DNA from: Psilocybe azurescens
Taxonomy: Eukaryota; Basidiomycota; Agaricomycetes; Agaricales; Agrocybaceae
Assembly (NCBI GenBank): GCA_023853785.1
Contig: JAJIRX010000570.1
Coordinates: forward strand, 682,001-746,000
Direction: 5' to 3'
DNA length: 64,000 nucleotides
The stretch's first letter is position 1. Each line of letters starts with the position of its first letter. The position numbers and the translations under genes are program-made. Positions 59,733 through 64,000 of this stretch are shown here, piece after piece. The notes beneath the pieces are model-generated. The model saw only the letters and a program-made list of their open reading frames with translations. It made no database searches and was not told where the DNA came from.

Positions 59733-60884
59733 ATGTCTTCTTCTCCTAAGACCTTTGTTGCTGATGCCGTGCTATTTGATATGGTGTGTACATCGTCTGG
59801 GTTTTATTTCACCGTTTTTCTCATTCCCATTCTCCGTCTCAGGACGGCACTCTCACTGATTCTATCGCGGCCGTCGAAGCAGCCTGGGGCAAGGTGGCTT
59901 CTGAAATCGGGCAGGATCCCGGATATGTCATTGCTGCTACTCATGGGAAGCGCGCTGTCGACAACCTCTCCCAATTCAAGCCTCACCTTGCTGACCACGA
60001 AATCGAACAAGAGGTAGAACGCTTCGAAAACACCATCCTCTATTACGCCGACGCTCACCATCTCCATGGCCCCGACTCCGGTTCTGCCACTCCCGCCCTT
60101 GACATTTCATGTCCTAGCTCTGTAGGCGACACACCTGATCTCAGTCCTGGGCCTTCTGCGCCTGCTTCGAGAAGATCGTCCGTCTTTGCCCTGGAGGCAC
60201 GCCGGCCATCTTTCGGTAGCCGACTTCTCACTATGCTCAGCCAGGCCGCGAGACTACGCGTTCATGAAGACCCTTTCGCCATCGAAGAGGATGGTATTGA
60301 AGATGACCACCTAATCCGACCGGTCGATCCTGAAATCGAGAAGAAGACTGATGCAAGTATTTTGGAGGCATGGCAGGTTGAGGCTGCGAGCGTTGATCGC
60401 TCCGTCCGTATTTTGCCTGGTGTCAGAAAGATGATAGATTCTCTCCCTGAGGGACGATACGCTGTTGCCACTTCAGGTGCTAAGACATATGGTGCGTTAT
60501 TACGTTCTTGTTATCTTTTCCTTGTCGGATCCCAATCACCTCTTCTAGCCTATGGATGTATGAAGCGCGTTGGGATCGTTCCCCCACCAGTGACCATCAC
60601 CGCCGACGACAAACGTCTGAAGGCCGGTAAGCCTGCCCCAGACCCTTTCCTCCCTCGCGGCCGAATGTCTGGGATATGATGCGAAGCGTTGCGTCGTCTT
60701 CGAGGATTCACCTAGTGGCATCAAGGCCGGCGTCGCTAGCGGCGCTACAGTTGTAGCTGTGTGTACGAGTCATGAACGCTCGAAGATCGAGAACTGCGGC
60801 GCCCATTATATCATTGAGGACATGGAGAGGATCTCATGTCATGTTGGCGCGAACGACAGACTCGTTTTTACCATCACTGAGTAA
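59733..60884 (+). CDS. HAD-family phosphatase, glycerol-3-phosphatase-like
   Basis: Exons 59733-59783, 59843-60491 and 60549-60884; 344 residues. The nucleophile motif is split by intron 1: VLFDM then DGTLTDS. Motif 2 lies in GRYAVATSG, motif 3 is the Lys of KAGKPAPDPF, and motif 4 is VFEDSPSGIKAG. An insert of about 100 residues with Ser/Pro-rich sequence (DTPDLSPGPSAPASRRSS) lies in the cap domain. The motifs match the GPP/DOG group that dephosphorylates glycerol-3-phosphate or 2-deoxyglucose-6-phosphate; the first would make it a partner of osmotic glycerol production. One C too many in 60652-60654 breaks the frame before motif 4. Confidence 0.87.
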
Positions 60885-61577
60885 TGTATTGTGTACAAAG
60901 CAGCCGTTCCTTATCCCGTCCTTCACACTTGATGTATTTGTATAGAATTTATTTATTGGACGCCTGTCAATCAACTTTGATTGCTGATGCATAAATTGTT
61001 TTGTATTTCGACGTTCAAGAACGTTCTGTCTGCTTATAGTTCGATAAATCGTTTAGATGAAGTGGCCAGACCTTGGTCTCCCTAACTATGTACATAGAGG
61101 GTTAGACTAGTCTGAGAGCTATGCTACGCTAAGGCCTAGAAGAATCGAGGTCAGAAGCCAATGTGGCTGTGCACATTGTCTTTCAACCACCATCACTTCG
61201 CACCACCAAGTTGCCCGAATGCTCGCGGAACTTGCTATGAGTGTCCCCTTGGTTTATTAGCCTTGTTAATTGGAAACATAACACGATAACTCTACTCTAT
61301 AGCTAAAAAGATTGTAGGAGTGCTGAGCCCGCATCCCGTATAATGTGGAGTTTGCACTGCACTACAGATGTTCGGAATGTGGATATCCGATGGGCATCTG
61401 GAACGGCACGGATTCACGATGACTTTTGCAGGTCATGTACCTGAATGGATTCACCTATCAAGAGTCGTGCGGTACCTTGGTCATGCTTTTTGGAGCCTAT
61501 ATAACGTCTACGAAGTGTAGCTACGTCGCGTTCAATGACACAACCCAATTCCTCAACAATTACACTTACACTCGAAT
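60885..61577. other. intergenic
   Basis: 3' flank of the phosphatase and promoter of module-family member D. No gene was seen. Confidence 0.5.
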
Positions 61578-62925
61578 ATGGACGTCGCTAGCATCGTCTA
61601 CAGTCTCACAATTGGCATCATCGCATTCATCTCTGAACATGATGACCACAAGGCACTCACCAAAGATATATGCAAATCTGTGCAGCTAGTACAAATGGAC
61701 ATCAAACCTCTTTTCGCGGATCCGAAGAGTCTCTCCAAGAACGAATCTCTCAATGCGAGTCTTCGTGCACTACAGGAGACACTGTTGGATATTTATTATC
61801 ACCTGCGTCTGTGGAAGGAGAGCAAATCCCATCGTGCAATCGCTTGGGTTCGCCCGTGGTTGGCTACGCAGCAGCTCAGAGATGATCGACAGCTTTTGAT
61901 GAATCAGTATATTATGCTCATGGGAGCCACTCAATTTGTGGATCGTCTGACCGGATTTAATGTCATCTCTCGCGCCCCAACCATTGGCTCGATTGATATT
62001 CCTCCCCCTTCCTTTCCACAATCCGTCCCTTTCACCATCGAACCTAAGGAAGATCCGGATAATTGGGAAGTCACCAAGTTTTGGTATCGCTGCGTTGGCG
62101 ACAAGGTGCGATATGACGTCCTTTGAGTGTCCAACGGCTTACATCATACTTCCAGACAACACTTGCTCAATCAGAAGATTTTTGCGTGGACATCTCGGCT
62201 TTTCTGGCCATCGAACTTTCTCCCGTGGCTTGTCAAAGGCTCCTTCTCCGCCTCGACGAGCGCGGAACGGGAAATATATCCTTTTCTTCGCTTCAAGAAC
62301 TCGTCAAGCAGGGGTCTTTTATCGATATCATTACCTCGTATACTCAAGGTTGACATCTTCTATTCCATCTGAGAATCAGGACGGCATAATAACTGTTTCT
62401 CTTCCCGTAGACCCCGATCTGCCCTTGTTAATTTGGATTGATGACGATGTTGTCGGGAATGGGCCTAAGGTACTCGAAGCCTCCAAATGCGGAGTCACAG
62501 TTATCCAACTGGCATCGACATCTGCGGCGAAGGCGTGGATCACAATTAATGCTGGTGCGCTACAACCTCATACTTCCATCTCTCAGACGATTGACGTGAT
62601 CACAAAAGAGTTCCTCAAGGCGCACGATAGTCCAGCTGAGATTCGCTTCATCTCCGATCAAGTTCGCATTGACACTCACTCAGATCGCGTCGCATTTGAG
62701 AATCATAATGCTGGTACTGAAACTTATCACTTTATCCGCGGTCAAGGAATTAAGGCGCCTATTCTTGTATACACCGACCGCAAGAGCATCCTTCTGACTC
62801 ATTACGTCGAAAAGGACGAGATGGCAGGATCGTTGAACTCGCATTACAAGGTGTTCAAAGAATACGTGTCCGCATTGGGTGCTGGAAGGAAGGACGACAG
62901 GGGATGGGCTAAATATAATGCATGA
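61578..62925 (+). CDS. module-family protein D (intact reference copy)
   Basis: Exons 61578-62105, 62156-62348, 62411-62554 and 62609-62925 give 393 residues with no lesion. Residues 1-135 form the helical bundle: MDVASIVYSLTIGIIAFISE at the start and QLLMNQYIMLMGATQFVDRL as the last helix, with a basic WKESKSHRAIAW stretch between. Residues 195-230 are the EF-hand-like unit (LLLRLDERGTGNISFSSL). The receiver-like end has DLPLLIWIDDDV (acidic pocket), GVTVIQLASTSAAKAWI, IRFISDQV with the acceptor-like Asp, and APILVYTDR with the strand-4 Thr. The N-terminal call (HeLo/MLKL-like) and the C-terminal call (receiver-like) are inferred from pattern, not from a search. Confidence 0.82.
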
Positions 62926-63865
62926 TGGTCGGTAGTATTCGATACATTTTTTCTCCTCCGAGGTACCCAGTTAACCAGGCTTGTGCGTTAGACCATGCTC
63001 ATTTTGATATGGTTCAACTCACATCACGTCATTTAGACATTTCTTGAGGTATTCAACATGCACACAGACTCATTTGTATGAAGCATGTTTTGTCCAGGCC
63101 ACCATTAGGAGGCTATGGTACATAAACGCATCGTCTAATTATTCTTTATTCAAATCCTGTCTCCTTGAAGGGCTTACTTCGCTGATAGATACCACTTTTC
63201 AAACTCACGAGAGATTGGGCTGACCGCATAACACAGAATTATCACAGATGACAACACGTTGCTGTGGGCGTTGCAGAGCGTTGTTGGTTGCGTTCCGCTG
63301 GGCTCGTGGTACGTAGTACGTACGATTGAATACAAGCACGGACCGACGGCCGACATAGTAATTTTCTCATCGCCGTGGCCATGTGGAATTATCTTGAGTC
63401 TTCAGCAATAACTCTAATCGAAGAGATTCAAGAGATATTAATGAACCAGCAGCGAGTTTATTTATCTTAAGCTTACGTGACTATGAGGATAACCACATGT
63501 TTTTCCTGTCAGAGGGCAATCAAAGAGTGCGGAATGATGTGCCAAATATAGCCTCACTTCCTCGGCCACCAGTCGGATAGGTTGGTTACAAATACTTTAA
63601 AACATATATGTTGAACATACGCCGGAGTCTGTAGCTACTCCTTCTGGTTCTATTTCCTCGCGAAACTCCGCCTTTACACGTATTCCACAGGCGTCGATGA
63701 CTGAGTAACCGCGTTCTTTCGCAATTCTTTTGTTTGCTTTCCTTCTTTCTTTTCATTTTTTGCGTCTGTTCAGACGACCTCACATTCATTTCACACATTA
63801 CCTCTTCATTACCCTTGATAACACTTCTTTTCAACATCTTCTCTCAAAGCTCCTGGCAATTATCA
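62926..63865. other. intergenic, promoter of the right-edge gene
   Basis: A pyrimidine-rich tract at about 63710-63770 precedes a probable start codon and is typical of fungal promoters. No other gene was seen. Confidence 0.5.
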
Positions 63866-64000
63866 ATGCAAGCTGCACATAAACGAGCTGCGGATTCATT
63901 CATTTCTCTCCACGCAAATCTTGACTTACCAATCTCTGTCGGCCTTGATGTCAATCTCGCACCGTTAGCCTCTCTAGTAGGTATCGGAAATGGTGGAGGA
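63866..64000 (+). CDS. 5' end of an unknown gene (cut by window edge)
   Basis: From ATG 63866 the frame is open to the window end (45 codons: MQAAHKRAADSFISLHANLD and on to VGIGNGGG). It follows a CT-rich promoter-like tract. Too little is visible to name a family. Confidence 0.45.
   Translation, partial: MQAAHKRAADSFISLHANLDLPISVGLDVNLAPLASLVGIGNGGG

Noticed and set aside
63586..63837. Lys/Arg-rich open frame on the minus strand
   Set aside because: It is the reverse complement of the pyrimidine tract in the promoter of the right-edge gene.
1..64000. Transposons, CRISPR arrays and tRNA genes
   Set aside because: No transposase or reverse transcriptase motifs, no terminal repeats, no regularly spaced repeats and no convincing tRNA B-box were seen by eye; a tRNAscan or repeat search could still find small elements.

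Overview
The window is a gene-dense piece of a filamentous fungal genome, most likely an agaricomycete basidiomycete. The evidence is the many short (about 47-85 bp) GT-AG introns with fungal branch sites, the family content (etherase-type glutathione transferases, IPPEIR/DUF7730-type proteins, F-box/leucine-rich proteins, mucin-like single-pass membrane proteins) and the absence of any bacterial operon structure. Exon boundaries below were set by hand from splice sites, reading-frame phase and comparison of paralogs within the window. Family names come from recognising motifs, not from a database search.

Layout. 0-5 kb: a broken Hsp20, a glutathione transferase, and an intact and a broken DUF7730-type gene. 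5-21 kb: a conserved core holding mitochondrial glycerol-3-phosphate dehydrogenase (GUT2), an intact Hsp20, two tandem members (A, B) of a three-module family (helical bundle, EF-hand-like, receiver-like), a KHA1-type K+/H+ antiporter and the SHO1 osmosensor. 21-31 kb: a shuffled block of DUF7730-type genes, an SRPK-like kinase with a duplicated 3' end, a second glutathione transferase, two Hsp20 relics and a small orphan gene. 31-46 kb: a macro-domain protein, relics, module-family member C, a GH127-like hydrolase with about 20 exons, a third glutathione transferase, a membrane protein and a short-chain dehydrogenase. 46-64 kb: a RING-like protein, two F-box/LRR genes, relics, a Pex24-domain peroxin, a broken F-box gene, a glycerol-3-phosphatase-like HAD enzyme, module-family member D, and the start of a further gene at the right edge.

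How the genes may fit together. SHO1, GUT2, the HAD phosphatase and KHA1 all touch osmotic or glycerol and ion balance, although they are spread over 55 kb. The accessory parts are built from a few families (Hsp20, glutathione transferase, DUF7730 type, module family, F-box) that recur as intact copies and decayed fragments. The most novel candidate is the four-member module family: an N-terminal bundle like the HeLo/MLKL class, a degenerate EF-hand and a response-regulator-like C-terminus.

Caution: at least nine otherwise well-preserved genes are broken by one-base length differences, mostly in homopolymers. This looks more like consensus sequence error than mass gene death, so such loci are listed as genes with the break described.
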